Shown here: positions 39,601-50,572 of the stretch, piece after piece | How positions within the stretch are numbered: the first letter of the stretch is position 1 | Layout of the letters: every line of letters starts with the position of its first letter | Assembly: GCA_947561395.2 (NCBI GenBank) | Contig: OX387184.1 | Coordinates: forward strand, 38,368,766 to 38,432,765 | Reading direction: 5' to 3' | Length of the DNA stretch: 64,000 bases | Origin: Buxus sempervirens | Taxonomy: Eukaryota > Streptophyta > Magnoliopsida > Buxales > Buxaceae | Translations under genes and position numbers: made by a program | Notes under the pieces: generated by a model | Seen by the model: the letters and a program-made list of their open reading frames with translations, nothing else | The model's database searches: none | Told to the model about the DNA's origin: nothing

Positions 39601-40822
39601 CTGCAATGGGCAGGAGGCTCAGAGCCAGAAGAGAATAAGAGAAGTGTTTTGCATTCCCCAGCTAGTCCAAGACTAACATTCTGTCCCGTTCCCGCCTTCA
39701 CAGGTACAGCAAGAATGGGATAACGGACATTCTCCCCCAAACCCCCAGTGGAGTTCCTTCAACAAACGGAAGACAATACCTGCTAATTCCCGAGGGAGTC
39801 CTTTCAACAATAAGAGAGCGATACCTGATGATGTAGACTTCCCGAGCCTCGCCCAGTCTGAAGAGGCCGGCTTTGCGAAGAAGGGCGGAAAGAAGACAAA
39901 ACAAGCTCGCATCAATCCCTGGTGGAGTCTCCCGCACTCAACCAGTGCACAGACGGGCATAAGGAACTCGCACCGGAGCAGAGGGAAAAGACCTTACAAA
40001 GGAAAATGACAGCGCAAGGAACCCCATTTATCCCCAGCAGAACACCCTTCCCAAGGAAACTCCCACGCTTGTCAGAGACAAGGATTGGCTCGAAAGATGG
40101 GGCAATAAGGAAGAGACTCCTGCCAAATCCCCAGCAATAATCACTCTAAGCTAGGAGGCCTCCACTTCATAAAGCTAACCAGAAAGCACGCTGCAGAAGA
40201 AAGAAGCAACGAGGGATGGAGGAAAACAAGCAAAGATGAAGATCTCATCGAGCAAGATGGCCCTTTTTTAATTTTGATTTCACACTTTTGTAAATATAAT
40301 AGAGCAGGTGTGCAAGCTCCCTTGAAGCACCGAACAGCGCTGGAAGCACCTCTTCACCAACAGCAGCTCCTTCTCCGCTCTTCCCTCCTTCTTCCTCCAG
40401 CCATCCAGCGTCATAAACCAACCCTTGGCCATCAAATCCTTAAGAAAAAAAAAATGCAAGCAAGCCTCAAGTAAAAGACACAAAATGGATCAAAAGTCTG
40501 AAGTCACCTAAAAGCTTTAATGGAACAAATAAGAAGAAAAGAATATTGTCAAGTGCCTGGCATCAACGCCGAAACAGGTTGGCGAGCTCAAGCCCAATCT
40601 AATCTCTTTCAAACTTCAATCAAATGCTGAAGAGTTGCCCTACAAAAAGCTCGAGAAGCAAAGGGTAAGGAAACTCCTCAGCCAGGAAGCGACGCCACAT
40701 CATTTGGCCGCTTCCCTTTTAAAGTAAAAACCTCGAAGGACTAAGCTCGCCGACAGAAACGCCAGGCGCAAAAATAAGATTCTTTTTTCTCTTTGCCGTT
40801 CATCCGCAAGGTGACTCTAGCC

Positions 40823-40834
40823 AAGAGGGGCAGC
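40823..40834 (+). promoter_or_regulatory. Polypurine tract of element F
   Basis: aagaggggcagc directly before the LTR; primer for plus-strand synthesis in LTR retrotransposons. Element E has the same tract. Confidence 0.8.
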
Positions 40835-41880
40835 TGTAAGCACCTCATTTTTGCGCTCCCAGAGGAGTCGGAAATGTAAACCCAGGCTAAAAAGTCAAAC
40901 CCTGAGGGGTCAAAAATTGACTTTTTGATCAAGTAAAAATTGGCCACCTTGCTTTATCTCAAACCCCGACAAACTTATTTTGCTAAATAAAGATAAACCA
41001 AGTTAGTGGAGTGGGCCACACTCATTGAGGCCCACTAAAGCCCATTTTGGAAGCATGATGATTAGACTTAGGCTTGGTTTGGCCGAGACCACGAGTAGGG
41101 CCTATCGGGCCCGCTAAAGCCCATTGAACCAAGCTAACTTAGGGTTTCCAAACCCTAATTCAAGAAGCCTTGGGCTTTCAAGCCCAAGCCCCAGGCAAAG
41201 AGCCTCAAGCCCAAAGCCTGGCTCATTTTGGTGAAGTTAAATAAAAGATGAATAAAATCATTTGGCAACCAATTGCAGGGCCCGCTCAAAGGCCCACAAA
41301 GCAATCCCGGCCCACTTGGCATGAAAATCACTTAACTTCAAACTTGAATTTCAAATAAAAATCAATTCATTGAACCAAAGCCCAAAGGGCCTCTCAGGCT
41401 TAAACTAAGGCCCATCAAGGGAACATGTGGACCACATTTGGCTTACCAAGGGATCCGTGGGCCTTCCAACGGGGCCCACCCAATCAGACCCATCTCATTA
41501 AGTAAAAAAAGATAAAATCAAGTAAAGGGGCCCACACCACTTTGGCGGTCCCGCCAAACTTAATCGAATTGAATGCTAGATTAGAAATCGGGTGAGTGAG
41601 AAACCAAAGTTGATTCAAACTAGGAAAATCTACGGGACCTGTCATTTGACGGGGCGGACCGGGGTGTCTACGGACTTCCCCGAACCGTAACCGAGAACTT
41701 GCTTAGAATCTCTAGCCGCAGACCAAGCCTTGATAGACAAACTTAGGCACCCAGGTGTCTGCCTGCACCCCATCAGGCAGTGGCGGCTCCCAATACTCTT
41801 TTTTACCCAACCGGAGGCACGCATAAGAATCCGTGTGATCATGCGCACACCCACCATGCTGCAATTTCACCCCACGCACA
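40835..41880 (+). repeat. 3' LTR of element F
   Basis: 1046 bp, TG...CA. The 3' half matches the inverse of 63292-64000 (for example GACGGGGCGGACCGGGGTGT versus its inverted counterpart). Confidence 0.8.
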
Positions 41881-43150
41881 CCTAGGATCGATGACTTGTT
41901 TGATCAGTTGAGAGGCTCATTTTGGTTTTCCAAGATTGATTTGAGATTAGGCTACCATCAGTTGGGAGTGGCTGAGGAAGATATAGAGAAGACAGCATTT
42001 CGGACTAGATATAGGCACTACGAGTTTCTAGTTATGCCGTTTGGTTTCACTAATGCCCCAGTAGTTTTCATGGATATCATGAACTTAGTCTTCCATCAAT
42101 ATCTGGATAATTTTGTACTGGTTTTCATCGATGATATTTTGGTATACTTCAGGACCCAGGAGGAGCATGCTGGTCATTTGAGAGTAGTACTCCAGACTTT
42201 GAGGCACCATCGGTTATATGCCAAGTTTAGTAAATGCCAATTTTGGCTGACTCAGGCAGATCTCTTTCCTTGGTCACATCATCTCAGGTGAGGGTATTTC
42301 AGTAGAGCCAGCCAAGGTTCAGGCAGTTGTAGATTGGCCTAGACCTACCACAGTGACAGAGATCCGCAGTTTTCTTGGCATGGCAGGATATTACCGTTGA
42401 TTTATTGAGGGTTTTTCCAAGTTGGCAACATCGTTGTCCAACTTGACTAAGAAGGCAGTTCCATTTAAGTGGGATGACAAGTGTGAGCAGAGTTTCTAGC
42501 AGTTGAAGCAGAGACTTACCACGACCCCAGTGTTGATTGTACCATACATGGATGAGCCTTTCTTTGTCTATTGTGATGCATCCAGGATTGGTTTGGGCTG
42601 TGTGCTGATGCAGCAGGGTTGAGTCATAGCATATGCTTCCTGCTTGCTAAGACTTCATGAGAAGAATTACCCCACACACGACTTGGAGTTGGCAGCCATA
42701 GTCTTCGCCTTGAAGATATGGAGGCACTACCTATACGGGGTTGAGTTCGAGATCTTTTCAGATCACAAAAGTCTGAGATACATATTTTTCCAGAGGAATC
42801 TCAACATGAGGCAAAGGAGATGGATGGATCTATTGAAAGATTTCAGATTTACACTGCAGTACCATCCAGGCAAGGCTAATGTAGTCGCAGATGCCTTGAG
42901 CCGTAAGAGCGCTACTGACAAGACTTCCATTACCACATTAGCCACCTTTATGGCTAGTCAGTGTAGCCTGGTAGATACAGTACGTGACTGGCAGGGGGAG
43001 TTCAGTTTACCCCAGGATGGAGTTGTCTGAGTGGCTAGAGTTTAGGTAGAGCCTGATTTGATTCAGAGGATCAGGGTGAGTTAGTTGACAGATCCTGAGT
43101 TGATTGCTACCAGGAGATTGTTGAGTGATGGTTTTGAGACAGTCAGAGAT
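41881..43150 (+). pseudogene. Ty3/gypsy pol fragment G: reverse transcriptase and RNase H
   Basis: The fragment opens in frame at [20 protein letters not shown] and has the RT core [14 protein letters not shown] and FIDDILVY (catalytic aspartates at 42130-42135). A frameshift near 42262 is followed by FLGMAGYYR and FFVYCDAS, then RNase H ([49 protein letters not shown]). It stops abruptly at the copia LTR (43151). The style is that of a chromovirus (Del/Tekay-like) but no chromodomain or integrase is present to prove it. It is cut on the left by the LTR of element F within the PLPR motif. In-frame stops lie near 42396, 42497, 42619 and 43028. It is dead. Confidence 0.92.
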
Positions 43151-44294
43151 TGTAAGTGTGAAAACTCACACTCCTTATATGGCAAATGTTTGACAAATTA
43201 TATCTTCTAATAATCCTCAAGATGTGCAGAATCAAAATGTAAGTTTTGTGAATTTAGTAAAGAGGAAGGTGATGCTGCCACACCGCTACCACTTCGCTGG
43301 TAGCTCAAGGAAATGTAAGGTTTTCTAAATAAAGAACATTTCATAAAGGCACTTGCGAGGAACAACGCCGTTACCACTCCGCTGGCAGCGCATAAGTGAA
43401 ATAGCACTTTGAAAGTAAAGAACACGCACCTGCGTCGTAAGGCGACGCCGACATGCCGCTGGTAGCGCAGAGCAAGATTGAAGAATCTAAAAATCAGTTG
43501 TGCACTTGCCGCGTTCCCTCCCGCTAGCAGCGCGCCCTTAACTGGGTCAATTTGGATTTGAGCGGGACTTGAATTCGCTTCCAGCCATCTACCCCGATCG
43601 CAAGGCGACGCCACCAGCGCTCGATGCGATCTGAGTTTTCTTCTTTAAATAGACGAGCTGAATTTTTTTTAAAAGTACTTTTCTTTTGATCAATTCGATT
43701 TGGATCTTGAGGTGTTCGAGATTCAATCAATTCATCTTTAGAGAGTCGGTGATCGAGTGAGGAGGAGATCTGAGAGAGATCTCCTGGAATTGAAGTTTGA
43801 GGATTCTTCTTCATTTCGGAACTTCACATGATCGTGTGATCTCCTGGATTGGTGATCGAGCTTGTTGGATGCATAGGTGGATTCCTATTGCATTGGATCA
43901 TCTCAGTGGACTCTGAGGTGATTGTCACGATCTGGATTAATCGTAAATTGCAGCTTGTGGATTCAAGTTGTGTTACAGTTGGTGGATTCGAGCTGTGGAT
44001 CTGGATAGATCGTGAATTGCAGCTTGTGGATTCAAGTTGTGTTACAGTTCGTGGATTCGAGCTGTGAATTGCTGTTGAGTGAGTTCAATTGTAAAGGTTA
44101 AGTGTGTTTTCCTTTGTAATTGTTTTTCATTTAATAGTGGAGATTCTAAGGGTTAGTCACCTCATATAGACTCGAGGTTTTTCCTGGATCTGGACTCAGG
44201 TTTCCTTGTATAAATTCTGTGTGTATGTTTCCGCATTGTTAAGATCATAATTGTTGTAGATCGAGGACCTGTAGAGTAGTCTCCTACTCTTTCA
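43151..44294 (+). repeat. 5' LTR of copia element H
   Basis: 1144 bp, starting TGTAAGTGTG and ending CTTTCA. It has four to five diverged GC-rich repeat units between 43282 and 43630, then a TATA-like TTTAAATAGA at about 43646. The end is fixed by the primer site that follows. Confidence 0.92.
43282..43630 (+). repeat. GC-rich tandem modules in the LTR of element H
   Basis: Units near 43282, 43366, 43441, 43509 and 43601 share CACYTGCG upstream and a core like CCGCTGGYAGCGC. Spacing is about 65-90 bp with A-rich linkers (AAAGAACA). They lie upstream of the TATA-like box, so they may act as enhancer-like U3 repeats (inference). Confidence 0.75.
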
Positions 44295-44296
44295 AT

Positions 44297-44308
44297 TGGT
44301 ATCAGAGC
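44297..44308 (+). promoter_or_regulatory. Primer binding site of element H
   Basis: TGGTATCAGAGC, two bases after the LTR, complementary to the 3' end of initiator methionine tRNA, the usual primer for plant copia elements. Confidence 0.95.
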
Positions 44309-44354
44309 CTATTCACTTTGAATTGTTATACAAAGTGAGATCTAGATCTATAGC

Positions 44355-47300
44355 ATGGACTTTGGAAAAGGAGGATCTGCCTCTAGACCTCCATTATTTG
44401 AAGGTAACAATTATTCTTACTGGAAAGCAAGGATGAGAGCTTACCTGAAATCTATCGATGAACGTGTCTGGCTCTCGGTTTGTAATGGTTATCATCCACC
44501 AGAAATCACAACAGAAGGAGGTGTTGTGATGCCTAAACCTCATGATCAGTGGAGTAAAGCTGAATCTGATCTATGTGGATGGAACAACAAGGCAATGAAT
44601 GCCTTATTTTGTGCTGTAAGTGTTGAGGAATTCAGGAGAATTTCCTCATGTGAAGTAGGTAAGGAAGCTTGGGATATTCTTGAGGTCACTCATGAAGGAA
44701 CCTCAGCTGTCAAGCTGTCTAGACTTCAAAGACTTACAACATCTTTCGAAACTCTATACATGAAAGATGATGAGTCCTTTGATGAATTTTATGCTAGACT
44801 TTCGGATATTGTTAATTCAAGCTTTAACCTTGGAGAAAAGATCTCTACATCCAAGGTTGTTAGAAAGATCTTGAGATCTTTGCCTGAAAAATTCAGACCA
44901 AAAGTTACTGCCATTCAAGAGGCAAAAGATGTGGATACCATGAGAATTGAAGATCTTGTAGGATCTTTACAGACTTATGAGCTAGATCTGAATATTCCTA
45001 AAAGGAGTAAAGGAATAGCTCTAAAATCTGTAAATAATGAAGAATCAGATAATTCTGAAGTAGATCTGGATGAATTAGTTCTCTTAGCTAAAAAGTTCAA
45101 GAGAATGTTTAAAAAGAGACAATCTAATCCTTTACTATCCATGGACAGATCTAATAGAAGATCTGATAAGAAAATTCCTGATCTAAGAAAGGAGAAGAAA
45201 TTTTCTCAGAACGATGAAGTTCAATGCTATCAATGTAGAGGATTTGGACATGTTGCTTCTGATTGTCCCTCAAAGGATAAAAAGAAAAAGACAAATTATC
45301 AGGTTACTTGGGATGACAGTAATACTGATAATTCTTCACAATCAGATGAGGATATTTCTACTAATTTTACTGCTTTCAATTCTTTTTACTCATCTTCTTT
45401 TGATAGTTCAATCTCTGACATTGCAGGAGATAATAAAGAAAGTTTATTAGATGATGAAGAAGAATTACAAGAAGCCTACAATCAGCTATATAAGGAATTC
45501 AATAGAGCTCAGAAGAAAGTTAAGAAACTGAGTAAAAAATTGAAGGAGTCAGAAACAGAGAAAAATAAAGCTTTTGCAGAAATAGATTCAATAAACAAGA
45601 AGTTACTTGAAAGACATGTCAAAGAAAATTTTCTGGTAACTTCTTTGACTTGAAAAAACTGAAAAATTAAAAGAAAAGGAAGTTCAGATTTCTGCACTTC
45701 AAGGAAAGTTATTGAACTTGAGAAATTGTCAAATTCAATTAAATCTAATGATTCAAATTTTTCTGCAGGAAATCATCAAATTGATGAGGAATCAACTTCA
45801 AAGGAAGTTCCTGAAAGCTCAAATTCTGCTGAAAAGAGAATGATTGTAAGTAATCAAAATAAGGAATTTTCACAGAAAATTTCTGCTGGAGAAGTAAGCT
45901 CAACAGGCAAATCTTCAAAATCTTCAAAATCTAAATCTGTACAGTTTAGAAATACTGTCAAATCTGGAAATTTTGATTCTTCTGAATATAGGTTCATACC
46001 TGTGTGCCATCATTGTAATAAAAGAGGTCATATAAGACCAAAGTGTCATGTTTTGCATGGTTTTCCCAAGGGATATTTTGACAGTAAGAGGAAAGTAAAT
46101 CAAAGTTAGTCCTTGGATTTACATAACAGATTTGATTCCTTGTTAAAATTGACTGAATCATTAAATAAGGAAGTTACAAATCTGTCAAAGAAACTTCCTT
46201 CAAAATCCCAAGTTGTTGATGAAGGTACTTCTCAGAAAACACATGAAAAACAGATTTGGGTTAGAAAAGACTTCTTAGTTACAAATGTGGTTCATATAGC
46301 TTTGAAAGTTCATGATGTCAACATGTGGTACTTGGATAGTGGTTGTTCAAGACATATGTGTGGACATAAGTCTATGTTTAGTACCTTTGAAGAATATTTT
46401 GGTGGAAGTGTAACATTTGGTGATGGAAGCACTTCTCAAGTCAAAGGTAAAGGAACAGTAGCTGGTCCTAATGGAGTTTGTCTAAAGAATGTGTTATTTG
46501 TATCTGGTTTGAAGGCAAACTTAATTAGTATTAGCCAGTTATGTGATTCAAGATTGTTTGTCAACTTTACTAGAAAAGAATGTAAAATTTTGGATAATTC
46601 TGGTAGAACTGTTCTTATAGGTGTAAGAACAAGTGACAATTGTTATGGAATCATTGGAAACAATGAAATCTCTTTAAAATCTTCTATATGCAATGAAATT
46701 GATTTGTGGCATAAAAGACTTGGTCACATTAATTATAGAGATTTGTCAAAAATCTCTAAGTCTGAATTGGTTAGAGGAATTCCCAAGTTTGGGAACAATA
46801 AAAAGAAAGGAATGTGTGGTCCTTGCAATCAAGGAAAGCAAATCAAAGCCACACACAAGAAAACCAACATTGTAGGAACCTCTAGACCATTAGAACTGAT
46901 TCATATGGACTTGATGGGCCCTACAAAGACTGAAAGTCTTGGAGGAAAGAGGTATATCTTTGTTGCTGTAGATGACTACAGTAGATACACCTGGGTAAAT
47001 TTTCTAAGAGAAAAATCTGAATGTTTTGATTGCTTTAAACAATTGTGCTGTCAAATTCAAGTTGAAAAGAACTTGCAAATAGGGAGGATTGTCAGAATAA
47101 GATTTGATCATGGGACAGAATTTGAAAATCAGATGTTTTCCAAGTTTTGTGAAGAACAAGGAATTAAACATGAATTTTCTGCTCCTAAGACCCCACAACA
47201 AAATGGAGTTGTGGAAAGGAAGAATAGAGTTTTGCAAGAAATGGCTAGAACCATGATGATAGCCAAGAAAGTGTCAACAAAATTCTGGGCTGAAGCAATA

Positions 47301-49304
47301 AATACTGCCTGTTATATAAGTAACAGAGTATATGTAAGATCTGGGTGGAAACAAACTCCTTATGAAATTTGGAAAGGAAAATAGCCAAACTTGAAATATT
47401 TTAGAGTTTTTGGAAGTAAATGTTATATCCTAAGGGATAGAGAAAATCTAGGAAAATTTGATTCTAGAAGTGATGAAGGAATTTTTCTAGGATATTCCTC
47501 TTCAAGTAGAGCATACAGAGTTTTTAACTTGCAAAAATCTGTTGTAATGGAGTCTATTAATGTGTTAATAGATGATGAAGGAATTGACTGTGAATTTTTG
47601 CAAGTTGTAGATGAAGAGGATGAAATCAGAGATGCTTCCTCAAGCAATGAAGTTGTTCCTCTGACAAAAACTCTCAAAGACCACCCAACTGAGCAAATTG
47701 TTCGAAATATTTCAGATAGAGTAAGAACAAGACATCAATTATATAATGAGGTAAGATTTTCTTCTTATTTATCTCAATTTGAGCCAAAATCTTATAAAGA
47801 TGCCTTGTTGGATGACTCTTGATTAAATGCTATGCATGAAGAACTAAACCAATTTACTAGAAATAATGTATGGGAATTGGTTGAAAGACCCTCTAATCTG
47901 AATGTGATAGGAACCAAATGGATTTTTAAGAACAAATCTGATGAGAATGGGGTTGTAACCAGAAATAAAGCTAGGCTTGTTGCTCAGGGATACACCAAAG
48001 TAGAAGGAATAGATTTTGATGAAACCTTTGCTCCTGTAGCTAGGTTAGAGTCAATCAGATTGCTTTTGTCTATTGCATGCTACTTGAAGTTTAAACTGTT
48101 TCAAATGAATGTTAAGAGTGCATTCTTAAATGGATATCTGAATGAAGAGGTTTATGTAGAGCAACCTAAAGGATTTGAGGACTCAAATTATCCTAAACAT
48201 GTTTATAAGCTGAACAAGGCCTTGTATGGACTCAAACAAGCTCCTAGAGCTTGGTATGAGAGACTCACCTCTTTCTTACTTGAATCTGGATTTATGAGAG
48301 GAAATGTGGATAAAACTTTTTTTATTCAAAGAGAGTCCAAGCATATTTTGATTGCTCAAATCTATGTTGATGATATAGTGTTTGGATCTACTTCTGAAAC
48401 TCATGCTCTTTCCTTTGGAGACTTAATGAAGAGTGAATTTGAGATGAGTATGATGGGTGAACTGAATTTTTTCTTAGGACTTCAGATTTATCAATCTCAA
48501 CAAGGGATTTTTTTCTCTCAAGCAAAATATGCAAGAAATCTAGTCAAGAGATTCAGTTTAATTCATGCAAAACATGCTAGGACTCCTATGAGTACTAGCT
48601 TAAAGCTTGGAAAAGATGAATCTGGGAAGGATATAGATCCTACCTTGTACAGAGGGATGATTGGAAGTCTTCTGTACTTAACAGCAAGTAGACCTGATAT
48701 AAGTTTTAGTGTTGGAGTTTGTGCAAGATATTAGGCTAATCCTAAAGAATCTCATCTAAATGCTGTGAAAAGGATTATAAAGTATGTAAATGGAATTGTT
48801 GATCTGGGAATTTGGTTCTCCAAAGAAACAAACCCATATCTTACTGGATATACTGATGCTGATTGGGCTGGATGTATGGATGATAGAAAAAGCACCTCTG
48901 GTGGTTGCTTTTATATGGGTAATAACCTCATTGCTTGGTTAAGCAAAAAGCAAAACTCAGTTTCACTGAGTACAGCTGAAGCAAAGTACATTGCTGCAGG
49001 TAGCAGTTGTACTCAACTAATTTGGATGAAACAAATGCTATCTGATTATGGTTTAGATCAGGATCAAATGATTCTCTTCTGTGACAATCAAAGTGCCATT
49101 ATTTCCAAAAATCCTGTTCAACACTCAAGGACTAAACATATAGACATCAGGCATCACTTTATAAGAGAGTTAATTGAAGACAAAACTGTTATGATTGAAT
49201 ATATATCTACTGAAAAACAGTTGGCTGATATTTTCACTAAACCTTTAGATCAGAACAGATTTGAAACTCTTAGGAAATCCCTAGGAGTATGCTCTCAAAA
49301 CTGA
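44355..49304 (+). pseudogene. Copia gag-pol polyprotein with in-frame stops
   Basis: One reading frame spans almost the whole stretch. Gag: FEGNNYSYWKARMRAYLKS and the capsid-like region, zinc knuckle CYQCRGFGHVASDC (about 45226-45267), a coiled-coil stretch, and a second C-x2-C-x4-H-x4-C at about 46000. Protease: WYLDSGCSRHM (DSG at 46335). Integrase: the LWHKRLGHIN...CGPC zinc part, then MDLMGP, FDHGTEFEN and [35 protein letters not shown], with YVDD at 48363-48374. RNase H: GYTDADWAGCMDDRKSTSGG, LSTAEAKYIA, CDNQSAI. Stops lie at 45651, 46107, 47382, 47820 and 48732. Two small compensating frame shifts lie around 45650 and 45715. Several stops fit single C-to-T or G-to-A changes (QAN to stop-AN, SWLN to S-stop-LN). 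Confidence 0.95.
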
Positions 49305-50130
49305 AAATCAGGTTCTGTTTTGAGTTAATTTAGATGTAAAATGATTTACATGTCTGTTCAAAATGAACTTATGTGTTCTTAATACTAAAATCTTAATTCA
49401 GGAAGCTTGAGTCTATGCATATTGACAGAAATGTCTTGTAATCAACTATCAATTTTTTCTTAAACACCTTTGTGTATTGAAGTTTATTGTGTGTTGAAGC
49501 TTGGGATCTATAGGCTATCACCTTTATGAAAAGAAAAGTTTTGGAAATGGCTGCCATAGAGATTAGAGTGAAAGCCACTGTAATTCTCAAAAAGAAAAAG
49601 AGAAAGAAGGTATATTCTTGGAATGAACTGTAAACTCAGGTTTTTTAAGGGTCAATGCCTTTTACAAAAAGAAAATAAAAAGAGATCAGAAAAGGCTACC
49701 TATCTCTGATGTGCGAAAGCCACCAAAATGAAGTTTGGGGTATGTCTATACTTTCCAAGTATGATTACACTAAAATAGCCTTCCATATGTATAAAGTGTA
49801 AAAGTCAAAAATGTATTTCACACACTACACAAGCATTGATTCTGTAATATGCATGTGTGCTCAATATCTTGAAGAAAATTTATAGTATGAGAAACCATGA
49901 AGGAAATTTTTGCCATAGATATGAAATGTATCACATCTGAATTAACCTTAATAGGTTCTTCAAGATCAGTTTTGTGATAATTACTTCTTGGATTGAATAA
50001 AAGTTGATTATCTGGATGATTTTTAGTTTAGTTAAAATCTTAGCTTTGTGTTTAGATGTATGAATTTTTCATGAAGAATAGTTCAAACTCTTTTTATAAA
50101 TTTTTGTCTTGTGATTGTATTTTTTCTTGA
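49305..50130 (+). other. Non-coding spacer after copia pol
   Basis: AT-rich sequence of about 0.8 kb between pol and the promoter-like block, with no open frame or known motif. Confidence 0.7.
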
Positions 50131-50300
50131 TTGTGCATGTGCACCTTCTACGTCACTAGAAGCGTGCTGGTAGCCCTCTCCCTTCTTTCGTGCTTTGGCA
50201 CCTGCCTTGGTAAGCGTCGCTGGATGCACGCTAGCAGCGAGATCTTTTTGTCTATAAAAAGGGGAAATCTGTTTCACTTTTTACCTCTGTTTTTTTTTTG
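50131..50300 (+). promoter_or_regulatory. Promoter-like block inside element H, LTR-like modules plus TATA box
   Basis: The block has CACCTTC...GTGCTGGTAG and CACCTGCC...CGCTGGATGCACGCTAGCAGCG followed by AGATCT, then TATAAAA at 50253-50259. These words copy the LTR modules (CACTTGCC...CGCTAGCAGCG; CGATCTGAG before TTTAAATAG). A candidate 5' splice site, CAG|GTAA, lies at 50384-50390. Pyrimidine-rich 3' sites lie at 50440 and 50473, giving possible leader introns of 54 or 87 nt. Promoter activity is inferred. Confidence 0.6.
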
Positions 50301-50572
50301 TCTTTGTCTGCGATTCACCTCGCTCCTCGCGTCGTGGTGATTCATTGCCTTCGTTCTTCCCTTCCTTCACCTCATCCACTGTTCAGGTAAAAAAATTTTT
50401 TTTACTGTCTTCGTCTTTCTTCTTCATTTTCTTCTTCCAGTTGCAGTGTTCTTCTCTCGTTCTTCTAAGTTAGGGTTTGATAGATTGTTCTGCTATTAGG
50501 GCTTTGTCGTGCTTTGCTTGTTTCTGTTTGTTTGTTCTCTCTCTTTTATTTTTTTTCTCCTGTATTTTCATC

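Larger units (their letters stand above)
39601..41880 (+). mobile_element. Ty3/gypsy element F: 3' internal part and 3' LTR
   Basis: The internal end (39601-40834) is non-coding. From about 40490 it resembles 61620-61962 of element E, including aacaaataagaagaaaag and GCATCAACGC(C/T)GAAACA. A polypurine tract, aagaggggcagc, precedes the LTR that starts TGTAAGCACC at 40835 and ends CACGCACA at 41880. The 5' LTR, primer site and gag-pol are missing. The left limit near 39600 is uncertain. It belongs to the same lineage as E and as the inverted LTR at 63292. Confidence 0.75.

Noticed and set aside
43207-43614. Antisense open frame repeated at 52162-52380
   Set aside because: It is the same LTR sequence read backwards in both LTRs of the copia element; no similarity to a known protein.
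44297-44308. tRNA gene at the primer binding site
   Set aside because: Only the complement of a tRNA 3' end is present, with no cloverleaf.
47382-48734. Stops in copia pol as programmed readthrough or introns
   Set aside because: They fall inside conserved integrase and RT segments with no splice sites around them, and relatives have ordinary residues there.
50477-50572. N-terminal extension of the copia third ORF with a strongly hydrophobic segment, like an envelope signal anchor
   Set aside because: The extension has no ATG and is read from a pyrimidine-rich leader with candidate splice sites; hydrophobic residues come from TTT/TTC/CTT repeats. The first ATG is at 50573.
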